NCBI RefSeq assembly: GCF_000208405.1
Contig: NC_015437.1
Location: 62,001-126,000, forward strand
Direction: 5' to 3'
Source: Selenomonas sputigena ATCC 35185
GTDB lineage: Bacteria; Bacillota; Negativicutes; Selenomonadales; Selenomonadaceae
Length of the DNA stretch: 64,000 bases
The position numbers and the translations under genes were made by a program. Numbering within the stretch: position 1 is the first letter of the stretch; the number at the start of each line of letters is the position of its first letter. Below the pieces are notes generated by a model that had not been told where the DNA came from, did no database searches, and saw only the letters and a list, made by a program, of their open reading frames with translations. Positions 1 to 7,914 of this stretch are shown piece after piece.

Positions 1-12
1 TGGAGTGATGAG

Positions 13-1326
13 ATGCAAATCGTTTTACTGTCCGGCGGAGCGGGCAAACGCTTGTGGCCGCTTTCCAATGATCTTTACTCTAAGCAATTTCTCCGCATCT
101 TGAGACGCGAAGATGGGACGCTGGAATCGATGATTCAGCGTGTCTGCCGTCAGGTGCAAAGTGTTGCGTCCGATGTGCCGATTACCGTTGCAACGGGGCG
201 GGAACAAGTCTCGTTGATTCGCCGCCAACTTGGTTCTGGCGTGAACATCTCGGTGGAGCCATGCCGGCGCGATACGTTTCCGGCGATTGCCTTGGTTTCT
301 GCCTATTTGCATGAGGTGCGCGGTATTCCTCTCGATGAGGCTGTGGCGATTTGTCCTGCTGATCCTTATGTCGATGAGGGATATTTTCGTGCCGTTGTGC
401 AGTTGCTTCAGGAAGCTGAGAGGGAAGGTTCTGCGAATCTCATTTTGATGGGGATCGAGCCGACGTATCCGAGCGAGAAGTATGGCTATATCATGCCTGT
501 TTCGCAGGAATCGCAGAGTATGGTGCAGTCGTTCAAAGAGAAGCCGGATAAGGAGAAAGCTGCAGAATACATTGAGCAGGGCGCGTTGTGGAACAGCGGC
601 GTATTCGCGTTCAAGCTTGGCTATGCGCTTGATAAGGCTCGTGAGTTGCTGGATTATACAGACTACGAGGATTTGTTTAATCGCTATGAAGAGCTTTCCA
701 AGATCAGCTTTGATTATGCTGTAGTTGAGAAAGAGAAAAATATTGCAGTTCAGCGTTACAGTGGCACTTGGCTTGATATAGGCACATGGAATACGCTCGC
801 CGAGGTGATGCCGGAGCATACGATCGGTCGCGTCACGATGGACGAGACTTGCAGGAATGCTCATGTCGTGAATACATTGCCGATACCCATCCTTTGCATG
901 GGGGTGAAGGATGTTGTGGTGGCAGCGAGCCCGGAAGGTATCATCGTTTCGGACAAGGAGCGATCCAGCGCAATGAAGCCCTATGCAGAGCGGCTTCATA
1001 CGCCGGTGATGTATACGGAAAAGTCATGGGGCGAGTTTCAGATCGTCGATGCGGAGACGGAGAGCCTGACCATCAAGATCACGCTGAGTCCGGGGCGAGC
1101 GCTCACCTATCATTTGCACGAGCGCCGCGATGAAACGTGGACGGTGATTGAAGGCCGCGGTTGGGTGAAACTCGATGGCAATGAATTCGCCGTCGCCGAG
1201 GGACAGACGGTGCGGATTCCGAGGGGGGCTTTCCATACGATACGCGCGGAGACGCTACTGAAGGTGATGGAGATCCAGACGGGCGAGGATATCGATGCGG
1301 AGGATAAGATCGTGTGGGGAGGGTGA
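13..1326 (+). CDS. manC: Mannose-1-phosphate guanylyltransferase with C-terminal cupin domain
   Basis: Makes GDP-mannose from mannose-1-phosphate and GTP in the cytoplasm, feeding polysaccharide or LPS synthesis. The N-terminus carries the nucleotidyltransferase signature LSGGAGKRLWPLS (residues 5-17). YPSEKYGYI and ALWNSGVFAFK, typical of the sugar-phosphate binding region, follow in the first half. Residues ~335-430 form a mannose-6-phosphate isomerase type II cupin (GRALTYHLHERRDE, IPRGAFHTI). At 437 residues it is slightly shorter than the usual ~470-residue two-domain enzyme. A GGAG-like site precedes the ATG. No partner gene is visible because the window begins here, and the downstream side is an insertion-sequence remnant. 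Whether the cupin half keeps isomerase activity cannot be told from sequence. Confidence 0.9.
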   Translation: MQIVLLSGGAGKRLWPLSNDLYSKQFLRILRREDGTLESMIQRVCRQVQSVASDVPITVATGREQVSLIRRQLGSGVNISVEPCRRDTFPAIALVSAYLHEVRGIPLDEAVAICPADPYVDEGYFRAVVQLLQEAEREGSANLILMGIEPTYPSEKYGYIMPVSQESQSMVQSFKEKPDKEKAAEYIEQGALWNSGVFAFKLGYALDKARELLDYTDYEDLFNRYEELSKISFDYAVVEKEKNIAVQRYSGTWLDIGTWNTLAEVMPEHTIGRVTMDETCRNAHVVNTLPIPILCMGVKDVVVAASPEGIIVSDKERSSAMKPYAERLHTPVMYTEKSWGEFQIVDAETESLTIKITLSPGRALTYHLHERRDETWTVIEGRGWVKLDGNEFAVAEGQTVRIPRGAFHTIRAETLLKVMEIQTGEDIDAEDKIVWGG

Positions 1327-1445
1327 CGGAATGGTACGGTATATGCAGGAAAATGGAGTTGGTTTATAGAAATAAAGAGAAGAGGAGTACGCAGTAGTTT
1401 CTAGAATTGGAAGAAGAGCATTGAAAGTCCATCGGAACAGAAGAT

Positions 1446-1850
1446 ATGGATTTATGGAATGATGAGCTGATTGCACATTCGTTTTCGTCCAAGCGCGGCG
1501 ATCGTATGACCTATCTCAATGGTTTGCAGGATGTCATCGAGTTCAAGAAGCAATATCCAAAGCAGGAGCTTGTTCTTCATAGTGACCGAGGCTCTGTATA
1601 TGCTTCCAAGAGCTACAACGAACTCCTGCCCATGTATAACATCACTAGATCCATGTCCAGAGCCAGCACGCCAACGGACAATGCCGCCATGGAAGCCATC
1701 AACGGATGGGTAAAGGCCGAGTTGTTTACGGATCTGCATATCACATCTGCAGACGATGTCCCTGGGCAGGTCACCGAATATATTCGATTCTTCAACGAAG
1801 AGCGTCCCGCATACGCCCTTGGATACCTTACTCCAAATCAGTATAGGTAA
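1446..1850 (+). pseudogene. IS3-family transposase, C-terminal remnant
   Basis: Encodes the last ~134 residues of an IS3-type OrfB integrase core. VLHSDRGSVY holds the second catalytic Asp, and DNAAMEAINGWVKAE holds the catalytic Glu. The C-terminal IRFFNEERPAYALGYLTPNQYR-like ending (quoted here only as family style: FNEERP and LGYLTPNQY) is typical. The first Asp and the N-terminal half (about 150 residues) are missing and no OrfA is present, so it cannot be active. The apparent ATG is an internal codon. It marks the left edge of the low-GC accessory block and suggests that this block arrived or was rearranged with IS activity. Confidence 0.85.
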
Positions 1851-2082
1851 CGCTTCGCGCCCAAGTGCGGAAGAGCCGACACTTGATAAACGGTCATTGT
1901 GAATAGATTCCGTAGACATCCAAACCAGTATAAAAATCTCGGTCTTCAACGGTTGTCTAACACTTCGATAAGATTTGTCTGACATACAGGTTTCCATGAC
2001 TATTTTTGGAATTTTTGTGTCCAGTTTTTGTTGATAAGTGCAACATGCAGGAATTTTGAGCTACTTCATAGGGGGGGCTTAA
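1851..2082. other. Non-coding right flank of the IS remnant
   Basis: No credible gene. Base composition falls sharply towards AT here, which marks the junction between the IS3 remnant and the AT-rich block. A GGGGGG ribosome binding site for the next gene lies at ~2071-2077. No clear terminal inverted repeat could be paired with the left side. Confidence 0.5.
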
Positions 2083-2697
2083 ATGGAATTATCTGAATAT
2101 ACATTTCGATTAATGTTATTGTTCCTTCCAGGGATAATTGCTTTTATTATTATTGATAATTTAACGATACATAAAGAGACGAAACTTCATCATTGGGTAA
2201 TCTATTCATTTCTTTTAGGTTTTGCAAGTTATTTTCCGTGGACACTTCTATGTGAAGTTCATGCTGTCGTTTATGGTGGAAATTCTTTTTCAAAGTTTTT
2301 GTCACTTCTGGTGAACTATGATGCAACCATAAATTTTTATGAAGTTTTCATTGCCACGATGTTTTCTGTTGTCTTAGGGCTTTGTATTACAAAAATAATA
2401 AATCGCAGACTGTTATTTAAGGCCGCATCCGTATTACGAGTTTCAGATAAGTTTCCTGAGGTGGATGCATGGGTAAATTGTCTTGCATGTTATAATCCTG
2501 TGTGGGTTCGTGTGAGAGATATTGAACATAACCGAATCTATCAGGGACGGTTGGCGTCTACGTCTGATCCGACAGAACGGGATGGGATTGTCTTGGAAGA
2601 GACGGTGATATATAATGAGCAAGGAATGAAATTGTATCAGGTTCCAGTTGTTTATATTCCTAAAAAGATGGAAGATGTGATCATTGAATTTATTTGA
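2083..2697 (+). CDS. DUF6338-like membrane protein
   Basis: A 204-residue protein with three N-terminal hydrophobic segments (about residues 9-27, 38-60 and 80-107), followed by a soluble C-terminal half. The arrangement and phrases such as VRDIEHNRIYQGRLAS and a terminal VVYIPKK resemble the DUF6338 family of small membrane proteins, whose function is unknown. A strong GGGGGG ribosome binding site lies 5-6 bases before the ATG. GC content is far below that of the housekeeping genes, as in the neighbouring SLATT and RT genes, which suggests joint acquisition. A 58-codon ORF follows after 12 bases and is probably co-transcribed. Family assignment is from recollection of the pattern and is moderate. 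Confidence 0.6.
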   Translation: MELSEYTFRLMLLFLPGIIAFIIIDNLTIHKETKLHHWVIYSFLLGFASYFPWTLLCEVHAVVYGGNSFSKFLSLLVNYDATINFYEVFIATMFSVVLGLCITKIINRRLLFKAASVLRVSDKFPEVDAWVNCLACYNPVWVRVRDIEHNRIYQGRLASTSDPTERDGIVLEETVIYNEQGMKLYQVPVVYIPKKMEDVIIEFI

Positions 2698-2709
2698 AGG
2701 AGAATCCAT

Positions 2710-2886
2710 ATGAACGATAAAGATGTCATCCTTACAGAAGGTAGGCAGATTCAAAAAAATCAAGATAGTCAATTTGATCAGATTCGTGGAGTCCAGATCT
2801 CATCTACGAATCAGCCTAGTGTGCATCTAACGCCAGGGAATGTGAAACCTCCTCCTCCGGCACCGATTTCGCCTAATAATAGATGA
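2710..2886 (+). CDS. Small hydrophilic protein downstream of DUF6338
   Basis: A 58-residue ORF (MNDKDVILTEGRQIQKNQ at the start, PPPPAPISPNNR at the end) that begins 12 bases after the DUF6338-like gene with an AAGGAGAA ribosome binding site. Gln/Asn-rich with a proline-rich tail and no membrane segment. I do not recognise it. Its tight spacing and good ribosome binding site are the only support for it being real. Confidence 0.5.
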   Translation: MNDKDVILTEGRQIQKNQDSQFDQIRGVQISSTNQPSVHLTPGNVKPPPPAPISPNNR

Positions 2887-2980
2887 TGGGGTGCATAGTG
2901 TTTTGTTCGCTGTATTGTGACATTGCACCTTGTCTATGGCGTCTAAAGAAACGACAAGGTGCTGACCTGACCGCATTTTC

Positions 2981-3280
2981 GTGGAGGGGATTGATGCGTC
3001 ACAGAGGTCGCTGAAAAAGCAGGCGCGGGCTTATCGGTTTGCCCTGTTGAATAAAATCAGCGAGAAATATAACTGCAGTCCTTAGTATCAGATCGAACAT
3101 GCACCAGCGGAGAAGCATATTCCGATTGAGGCGGACGCGGGAACAGGAAAGAAGTTTTCCATGGTTTCCTGCGTCGCTTTTTTGTACCTCGTGAAGGAGC
3201 GAGCGGGCAGCGAGTTCTATCAGCTGGAATTGACGCTCGATTTTTACAAACTGCTTTTTGCAGAACGATGCGACAATTAA
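2981..3280 (+). pseudogene. Degenerate fragment, possibly helicase-like
   Basis: One reading frame runs from GTG 2981 to TAA 3280, interrupted by an in-frame TAG at 3083-3085. The second part contains IEADAGTGKKFSMV, which looks like a decayed Walker A of the AGTGTGKT type seen in DEAD/DinG-like helicases, followed by VAFLYLVKE. Local GC is higher than in the flanking AT-rich genes. Too short and broken to be functional. The helicase link is weak. Confidence 0.3.
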
Positions 3281-3425
3281 ACTTGTAATCTTCCGCTATG
3301 ATACGGCATACTGAAAAATCGTTTACACAAAACTCTTGATACACCCCTAGAGAGTGGTGATTTGCCGATAGAGAAAGATTGAGGACGGGGATGTTCTTAG
3401 AAAGATATTGAGGGGAAATGGTGGA

Positions 3426-3992
3426 ATGAATATGACGTATAATGTACATAGGCATATTGTTAGGCAAAAGATTATTGAAGCTGCAGCGAGAATTGTATAC
3501 ACCTATACAGCACATTGGAAAATTGTAAATCGACTCCAAAGCAGATACGAAGAATTCAAAATAGCACAGATTGCTCTAACAGCAAGTGCTTCGTGCGGAT
3601 TTTTAACAGCTTTGATTAAAGGGAGCTCTTGTGTTACCGAAATAGGAGGAATGTTAGGCGGAGCTTGTTCTTTTTTATCTTTGTGTTTGAATCTTTATAT
3701 GCTAAATTTTGATTTGCCGAATCAAATTAAACAACATACAGAGGCTGCAAATGAACTTTGGGAGATACGCGAATGTTATGTTGCTTTTATTACTGATTTT
3801 GATATGTTATCTGATGAAGAAGTGCGATCGAGGAGAGATGATCTTACGAGAGTAGTAGCACAGGTGAATAAAAAATATCCTGGCACAGACAGAAGGAGTT
3901 ATGCAGAAGCGAGAGTAGCACTTAAAGAAAAAGAAGAACAAACATTCAATAAAGGAGAGGCAGAGAGATTACTCAATTTGATGGATGATTAA
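3426..3992 (+). CDS. SLATT-domain 2TM effector protein
   Basis: A 188-residue protein with two adjacent hydrophobic segments (about residues 46-66 and 74-93) and long polar helices before and after: an amphipathic N-terminal stretch and a C-terminal EEVRSRRDDL..NKKYPGTDRRSYAEARVAL tract in pieces. This matches SLATT (SMODS and SLOG-associating 2TM effector) proteins, particularly the family paired with reverse transcriptases. SLATT proteins are predicted membrane-damaging effectors of defence systems. ATG 3426 was chosen over the upstream TTG 3408 because GAGGGG lies ~10 bases ahead. Its only plausible partner is the RT gene 215 bases downstream. It shares the low GC of the island. The role is inferred from family and neighbourhood. 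Confidence 0.72.
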   Translation: MNMTYNVHRHIVRQKIIEAAARIVYTYTAHWKIVNRLQSRYEEFKIAQIALTASASCGFLTALIKGSSCVTEIGGMLGGACSFLSLCLNLYMLNFDLPNQIKQHTEAANELWEIRECYVAFITDFDMLSDEEVRSRRDDLTRVVAQVNKKYPGTDRRSYAEARVALKEKEEQTFNKGEAERLLNLMDD

Positions 3993-4207
3993 CCCGAACA
4001 GATTGAATGCTACAACGAGTATTTTATATCGAACAGGTCAATAGTCAAATCTATATTCATAGTGACACTCAGTCAATGAACTATCTTAGGAAAATCTTAT
4101 ATATGTGTAAAATTTAATAATACTGACAGTCGGTGTTATGGCGATGCACATTGTACAATCGTGTGACTGGAGTAAAGCTGGCGTTAATTTGTGGGGGAGG
4201 TAACTTG
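3993..4207 (+). other. 215-nt spacer between SLATT and RT genes; possible ncRNA
   Basis: The spacer is long for a two-gene system and has no convincing ORF. Defence reverse transcriptases often act on a non-coding RNA encoded beside the RT. The segment contains short self-complementary patches, but no fold is decisive by eye. It ends in a GGGGGAGG ribosome binding site at ~4193-4201 for the RT. Confidence 0.2.
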
Positions 4208-6115
4208 ATGTTTGATATCAGCTATACCGATTGGAAAAGTGTATGTGAGATGTGCTTTAATTTAAAACAGAATACATGTAAAGCTTATTTGCAGTGGTTT
4301 CCCTTTGGTGAGCTTCCTTATCAAGATAAAAAATATATATGTAGTGAAAAGTTTTATAGGAAATATATTCAAAATCCAGCAGTATTTTTGTATTCGAAAA
4401 CTATGTATCAAACAGAAAATTTCTTGCAGAAAACAGATGGAAGTTTTAGGGAGTCTTTTTTAGTTAGCCCTTTGCTATATTTACTTTTACAAGGAATAGG
4501 AAAGGTGATTCATGATCAATATAGCTCACAACGTTCTTCAGAAATTTCTGTTTATTATGCAGGGAGTTATGAGGATAAGAATATGTGTGCTAGTTACAAA
4601 CCGTCTTATGATAGATTTTTTAAAATATTGAATATTTATGCTAAAGAATATAAATATTTCATTAAAACAGATATTGCGAATTTCTTTTCTAATATAAAAA
4701 TAAATAAGCTAATCTCCCATGTTGACGCAATATGCAATCGTGAGAAAATAGCATTTTCTCAAATGCAACTGACTCTTTTTAAGGAAATTCTTAATTATTG
4801 CGGAAATGGACAGTTTCCGCTTATTGAAAATAGTGTAGCCTCGTCTTTTTTATCGACAATTGTTTATCTTGATGATATTGATGCTGCACTTTATAAATAT
4901 ATTTCGACTAAAGTGAAGTGCATCTGTAGCTTTCGTATGGTTCGATATGTAGATGATATGTATATCTTATTTTCATCAGAAAGTGCTTTCGAAGAGTTAC
5001 ATGAAACGTATAATATAATTAAAAATGAATACTCTTCTATCTTAAAGGGGAAAGGTTTGGCACTCAATATGAAAAAGTGTTGTTTGAAAGAAACGACAAA
5101 ACTTAAGGGCGAGTTGAAAAAATCGCTTTATGATAGAAGCTTTCAAGAGGAGAAATGGCGTATAAAAAATACTTTTGTAAGTGAAATAGGGAGTTTTTTG
5201 GATGCATTGCTAGAGGAGTTATCGAATGATAGCCTTGATACAGAACGGTACAATGAAATAATAGATAAATATTTTAGCTTAAATGATATGGAGGTTACTC
5301 CGGATGAAATTTTCAATTCTGTAATATACGAAAGCAGAAATAATCTAATGTGGCGGAATCCATTTATTGTGGATAAAATTATGCGTTTGATTAAAAAGAA
5401 TATAGCATTTATTACTCTCGATCCAAAACGCTTAACATCAATGATTCTAAAGACAAGGGAAGAGAAAGTAATAAAGGCATTTTTGGCACAGCTATTTAAG
5501 AAGGATAAAAATGATACTTGGAATGCGTATGATACAACTATTACAATCTCTTATCTAGTACAGCGTCGGTTTCGGCATGGCGATTTATTGCATGTGCTCA
5601 ATCGCCGACACCCACATCTTTTTCAGTATTATGAGAACTATTGCAGAAAGAGCTTTATTGCCGATTTGCGAAAGGGAGAGAATTGGAGGCTTATAACAGC
5701 ACTGGTTCAAGATCAAATTGCATATTATTTATATTTTATGTATTTATGTGAATATAAAAAAGGAAATTTTATGACATCATTCGCTTACTATAAAAGTTAT
5801 TTTGATCGAGTGACAGCAGACCTAGCGTTTCTTCGCAATCCAAAAGGTGAGAATAAACCTAAATATCGCAAGTTTTATAAGAAAAAGCGACTATGTGAGT
5901 TCTATGAAGAGTTTGATGATAGTGCATATAATATCATTGATAAGGCTCAGGCTTTAAGATATGCCAATCCCTTGACACATTCTTCAAGTGAATTATTGAG
6001 CGATGAAAACACTTCAGAAAGACTAAAACAAAGCATAAGAGAATTATCGACACTTCTAGATAGATATATTGCCCAATATGATACAAGAGTAAATTCTAGC
6101 AAATTATTTTGCTAA
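4208..6115 (+). CDS. Reverse transcriptase, UG/Abi-like, putative phage defence
   Basis: A 635-residue RT. Motif A is FIKTDIANFF (catalytic Asp155). The motif B region is FPLIENSVASSFLS, which lacks the PQG of intron and retroviral RTs, as in the UG/Abi group. Motif C is YVDD (residues 247-250). The RT core ends near residue ~290 and is followed by ~345 mostly helical residues with no maturase or endonuclease domain, again like Abi-type RTs. ATG 4208 is preferred over ATG 4133 because GGGGGAGG sits 6 bases upstream and the extra 25 residues look unlike coding sequence. Very low GC. Expected to make cDNA, templated or not, when phage infects and to trigger the SLATT protein. I cannot assign the exact UG group. 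Confidence 0.85.
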   Translation: MFDISYTDWKSVCEMCFNLKQNTCKAYLQWFPFGELPYQDKKYICSEKFYRKYIQNPAVFLYSKTMYQTENFLQKTDGSFRESFLVSPLLYLLLQGIGKVIHDQYSSQRSSEISVYYAGSYEDKNMCASYKPSYDRFFKILNIYAKEYKYFIKTDIANFFSNIKINKLISHVDAICNREKIAFSQMQLTLFKEILNYCGNGQFPLIENSVASSFLSTIVYLDDIDAALYKYISTKVKCICSFRMVRYVDDMYILFSSESAFEELHETYNIIKNEYSSILKGKGLALNMKKCCLKETTKLKGELKKSLYDRSFQEEKWRIKNTFVSEIGSFLDALLEELSNDSLDTERYNEIIDKYFSLNDMEVTPDEIFNSVIYESRNNLMWRNPFIVDKIMRLIKKNIAFITLDPKRLTSMILKTREEKVIKAFLAQLFKKDKNDTWNAYDTTITISYLVQRRFRHGDLLHVLNRRHPHLFQYYENYCRKSFIADLRKGENWRLITALVQDQIAYYLYFMYLCEYKKGNFMTSFAYYKSYFDRVTADLAFLRNPKGENKPKYRKFYKKKRLCEFYEEFDDSAYNIIDKAQALRYANPLTHSSSELLSDENTSERLKQSIRELSTLLDRYIAQYDTRVNSSKLFC

Positions 6116-6481
6116 AACTGTATATCTAGAGTGTACTCTACACATCACAGTATCACGAATAAATGCGAATGCTCCAATTATAGTATGATAAAGCATATGC
6201 TACAAGGTTCGAATGATGCCGGATCTGCATCAGTGTGTAGATGGAACATGTTGGAACACCGTGCGGAAACTAACAGGAAGATGTTGAAAATAGGGCTGCA
6301 GCAAAGCTTGTACGGTCCATGCAGGAAAATGAAGACATCTTATAGCAGGAGAGACGTATCGATAGCGATAGTCATAGATGGTACTGTCAATGAAGATGAG
6401 CCGCGTATTTGTCAGGAGAAAAGGGAATTTTGCAAAGGATCAAAAAGGAGGCAGGTTGGCCTATAGGAAGAAACGGAGGCG
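6116..6481. other. Intergenic region, no gene recognised
   Basis: 365 bases between the RT and the TPR protein gene. A GTG-started frame spans most of it, but it lacks a ribosome binding site, has odd composition (many Cys, Ser and Lys) and matches nothing I know. GC rises back to the genome level over this stretch, so it holds the right boundary of the AT-rich block. Confidence 0.5.
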
Positions 6482-7423
6482 ATGACAGTGGCGAAGAGCA
6501 ATAGTGAGAGGTTCTACGAGGGGTTTCAGAGGTTTTTGACACAGTCGGGACATGAGCAGCCGACGGATGACGAGATGGATGCGTTGCTGCAGGAGTATGT
6601 GAAGCTGATGAATGAAGGCTCGCCGCTTCTCGCGTCGATGGCGGAAGAGGAGTCGGCGGATGTGTTTTTGGATCGTGCGCAGGAGGCAAAGAGTCGGAGG
6701 GAGCGTCTGAAGTGGATCCGGAAGGCGCGCGAGATTGAACCCGATCATGTGGATGCGGCATTGGCGGAAATCGAGATGACGGCCAAGAATCCGTACGAGG
6801 AAGAGATGCTTCTTTTTGAATTGCAGCAAAAGGCTGAGAAGCAGCTGCGTGAGCAAGGGGATTTTGGCAAGGAGGCCATCGGCGACTTCTGGCTCATTGT
6901 AGGAACGCGCCCGTATATGCGGGTTTGTCATGCGTATGTGGAAACCTTGCTGGTGAATCGCAAGATGCGCCTTGCCGCTAAGGAGTGCGAGTCGATGCTT
7001 CGCCTTTGTTCGAGGGACAATCTCGGTATTCGCTATACGCTCATTCATATTTATGCGTATCTTGAGGAGGAAAAAGCGGCGCAGAAGATCTTCAAAAAGT
7101 ATCATGGGGCGGAGGAGACGCGCCTTCCGTTGTCCATGGCGCTTCTTTCTTACAAGCTGGGGAAAGAGGAGGCGGCGCGGCGGTATCTGCAGATGCTGCT
7201 TGATAATACTGCGGATGTGAAGAAGTTCTTTTCCGCTTATGGTACGAAAAAGATGGAGACGTATACAGAGACCTTGAGCCCGTATAGTTATCGGCCGCAT
7301 ACGATGGAGGAGCTTTTCTTGATTTTTACCGATCATCTCTATGCTTATGGAGATTCGCCTGCTTTCTTCTTTTGGGCTAAGATGGCGCTTCGCGGCATGA
7401 AGAGGTCGGCGGGCAAGGGGTGA
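6482..7423 (+). CDS. TPR/ST7-like protein
   Basis: A 313-residue, all-helical cytoplasmic protein. The central part (WLIVGTRPYMRVCHAYVE, then LRLCSRDNLGIRYTLI) matches the pattern of bacterial ST7-like tetratricopeptide proteins, in which TRPYMRA and NDNQGIRY are hallmarks. The helices at ~60-90 (DRAQEAKSRRERLKWIRKAR) and 180-240 form TPR-like pairs. No signal peptide, no catalytic motif. A GGAGGC site precedes the ATG. Molecular function unknown, probably protein-protein interaction. It has normal GC, so it seems to belong to the chromosome backbone rather than to the AT-rich block. Confidence 0.65.
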   Translation: MTVAKSNSERFYEGFQRFLTQSGHEQPTDDEMDALLQEYVKLMNEGSPLLASMAEEESADVFLDRAQEAKSRRERLKWIRKAREIEPDHVDAALAEIEMTAKNPYEEEMLLFELQQKAEKQLREQGDFGKEAIGDFWLIVGTRPYMRVCHAYVETLLVNRKMRLAAKECESMLRLCSRDNLGIRYTLIHIYAYLEEEKAAQKIFKKYHGAEETRLPLSMALLSYKLGKEEAARRYLQMLLDNTADVKKFFSAYGTKKMETYTETLSPYSYRPHTMEELFLIFTDHLYAYGDSPAFFFWAKMALRGMKRSAGKG

Positions 7424-7431
7424 AGGGTCTA

Positions 7432-7530
7432 TCAGCGCCTCGAACGCACGGAGGGATTTTCCGACATAGGCGAGGCGTTCATGCCCGTCTTCGATGCGCT
7501 CGGCGTCGACCTCGTGTTGACGGTTCGCGG
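7432..7530 (+). pseudogene. Phosphoesterase gene fragment
   Basis: About 100 bases that resemble, at roughly 80% identity by eye, positions 10911-11010 inside the Tat-exported phosphoesterase gene (the stretch encoding FGEVFMPVFDALGIDLVLT in the intact copy). It breaks off at GTTGACGG and is joined directly to a YafQ toxin fragment. It is a remnant of a second copy of that locus. Confidence 0.75.
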
Positions 7531-7694
7531 AAGTCCTTCATATTTCCGCCAAGTGTATGATCTCGATACTGCTCCGGCATGGCAGAGCATTTTTGCAGTA
7601 ACTGTAATGTCTTGATGAGTTTGGAGATGTCTTTGCCTCGTTTTTTCTCGCGGCGGACATCTCTTTTCATACGATTCGTATAGACGATCTCGTA
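7529..7694 (-). pseudogene. YafQ toxin gene fragment
   Basis: Minus-strand remnant matching 11423-11590 of the intact yafQ-like toxin almost base for base (MKRDVRR, KKRGKDISKLIKT, LGGN-KDFRE remain). The start codon is lost at the junction with a repeat element at 7695, and the C-terminal catalytic part is lost at the junction with the phosphoesterase fragment at ~7529. The antitoxin gene is absent altogether. Confidence 0.8.
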
Positions 7695-7798
7695 CTATAC
7701 GCAAAAATGTCCACTTTGTGGACAAAAGTGCGCCGCCCTTACAGAAGCCTAGCCAATCGGTCTGCGCCTGCGGCTTGACTTCTTGGGGCTTCATAGTA
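7695..7798 (+). repeat. Two-hairpin dispersed repeat, copy R1
   Basis: Contains the perfect hairpin GTCCACTTTGTGGAC and then a second imperfect hairpin bounded by GAAGCC/GGCTTC, with CCAA/TTGG inside (read on the minus strand). Same family as copies near 11903, 15831, 18401, 18508 and 43591. It lies between the YafQ fragment and the promoter region of the RloA gene. Confidence 0.85.
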
Positions 7799-7914
7799 GA
7801 ATTATACTAAGTGGATGTCGTTCATGCTATTTTATTTTCCAAAGAGATGGACATTTCAAAGATTACAGTAGATTATTAGTCTGCGAAGTTCGAGTTAATA
7901 AGGGGAGGGATAGA

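Noticed and set aside
25-999. Long minus-strand frame opposite manC
   Set aside because: Shadow of the GDP-mannose gene: no family motif, no ribosome binding site, and codon pattern follows the plus-strand gene.
3057-3539. 160-codon minus-strand frame across the helicase-like remnant
   Set aside because: Cys/Asn-rich with no recognisable domain, and it overlaps the start of the SLATT gene.
4133-4207. Upstream ATG of the RT frame
   Set aside because: The extra 25 residues look non-coding and the strong GGGGGAGG site points to ATG 4208.
6131-6466. 111-codon GTG frame after the RT gene
   Set aside because: No ribosome binding site, odd composition and no recognisable feature; the region looks intergenic.
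7783-7914. Upstream ATG extending the RloA-like ATPase by 44 residues
   Set aside because: It begins inside a dispersed repeat and precedes the ribosome binding site of GTG 7915, where the family N-terminus starts.
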